Part shown: one piece after another, positions 63,691 to 64,000 of the stretch
Layout of the letters: each line of letters begins with the position of its first letter
Numbering within the stretch: the stretch's first letter is position 1
From: Azospirillum endophyticum
GTDB taxonomy: Bacteria; Pseudomonadota; Alphaproteobacteria; Azospirillales; Azospirillaceae
NCBI RefSeq assembly: GCF_016595245.1
Contig: NZ_JAENHM010000058.1
Span: 186,001 to 250,000, forward strand
Length of the DNA: 64,000 nucleotides
Reading direction: 5' to 3'
Notes under the pieces: model-generated
What the model was told of the DNA's origin: nothing
The model's input: the letters and a program-made list of their open reading frames with translations, nothing else
Database searches by the model: none
Program-made: the position numbers and the translations under genes

Positions 63691-64000
63691 ATGAGTTGGA
63701 CACACACCCCGATGCCTTCTACCCCGGACGACTCGGTTGATTACCCCTTCTGCACCACACCGGAGCCCGGCAGCTGGCAGGAGGTGGCTCCCGGCGTGCT
63801 GTGGATCAGGCTGTCCCTTCCCTTCCAGCTCGACCATATCAATGTCTGGGCGCTGGACGGCGGAGCGGCCGGCTGGACGCTGGTCGACTGCGGGCTGGGC
63901 GATCCGCGCAGCCTCACGGTCTGGGAAGCGTTGCTGCGCGATGCGCTGGGCGGACGGCCGGTGGAACGGGTGGTGGTCACCCATTTCCACCCCGACCATA
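63691..64000 (+). CDS. MBL-fold metallo-hydrolase, truncated by the window end
   Basis: An open frame of 103 codons running off the window. It begins MSWTHTPMPSTPDD and contains VAPGVLWIRLSLPFQLDHINVWALDGG, VDCGLGD (Asp of the fold) and ends in VTHFHPDH, the HxHxDH metal motif of the metallo-beta-lactamase fold. The start at 63691 is the first ATG; a second Met seven codons later (63712) is possible. The substrate class cannot be told without the C-terminal half. Many similar alphaproteobacterial proteins are annotated as MBL-fold hydrolases of unknown substrate. Confidence 0.85.
   Translation, partial: MSWTHTPMPSTPDDSVDYPFCTTPEPGSWQEVAPGVLWIRLSLPFQLDHINVWALDGGAAGWTLVDCGLGDPRSLTVWEALLRDALGGRPVERVVVTHFHPDH

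Overview
The window is GC-rich DNA (roughly two thirds G+C by eye) from an alphaproteobacterium, most probably a Rhodospirillales/Azospirillum-type bacterium. This rests on two very large methyl-accepting chemotaxis receptors, an HWE/HisKA_2-type histidine kinase overlapping its receiver gene, a PHO-boxed pstSCAB operon, the divergent gloB/methyltransferase pair and the strong GC3 codon bias. The assignment is inferred from gene content, not from a marker gene. About 56 protein genes are supported. I found no rRNA, tRNA, CRISPR array, transposase or prophage.

Layout. 0-8.6 kb: a glycosyltransferase-like gene, ppc (PEP carboxylase) with a textbook terminator, a 64-residue Gln-rich peptide gene, a large chemoreceptor and a DUF2076 protein. 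8.9-11.9 kb: a compact signalling unit of CheC phosphatase, PAS/HisKA_2 kinase and receiver, with overlapping ends. 12-19 kb: a protein with a CNF/BLF1-deamidase-like Cys-His spacing, an ABC exporter, a composite palindromic repeat, a YgiQ radical-SAM enzyme, a Tet-type MFS pump and a TMEM175-type channel. 19-28.7 kb: pirin with a divergent LysR regulator, DUF1275 and DUF7079 genes, then a catabolic cluster (PLP serine/threonine dehydratase, XRE-cupin regulator, amidase, MFS carrier, DadA-like FAD dehydrogenase). 28.8-32.9 kb: pstB-A-C-S on the minus strand behind a PHO box; no phoU lies beside it. 32.9-49.6 kb: a second chemoreceptor, GST, gloB, a methyltransferase, an RBBP9-type hydrolase, ispE, a DsrE/SsuA-like pair, a Bcr-type pump, a BMP-type binding protein, a pentapeptide-repeat protein, msrB, two paired membrane coiled-coil proteins, an OmpR-type regulator and a MocR regulator with a clear operator-like palindrome.

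49.7-60.7 kb is the most interesting region. It holds all six genes of the ebo cluster (known for moving a scytonemin precursor to the periplasm in Nostoc) in two plus-strand blocks: eboA-eboB-eboF and eboD-eboE-eboC. Between them, on the minus strand, is a three-gene operon. Its first two genes look like the two halves of a VioB/RebD-type iminophenylpyruvate dimer synthase encoded as separate proteins, and the third encodes an exported Cys-containing protein of unknown function. The working hypothesis is a metabolite assembly-and-export island in which a split VioB-like synthase makes or modifies an aromatic-derived compound and the Ebo proteins handle and traffic it. No VioA-type oxidase lies in the window, so the chemistry is open.

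60.8-64 kb: a PPC-domain-like protein, a LuxR-type response regulator, an OmpA-family outer-membrane protein and the start of an MBL-fold hydrolase cut by the window end. Many genes end in perfect GC hairpins without a U-run, which is usual for such genomes; a few have true U-tracts. Starts were chosen from Shine-Dalgarno sequences and family lengths and differ from the longest open frame in many cases.
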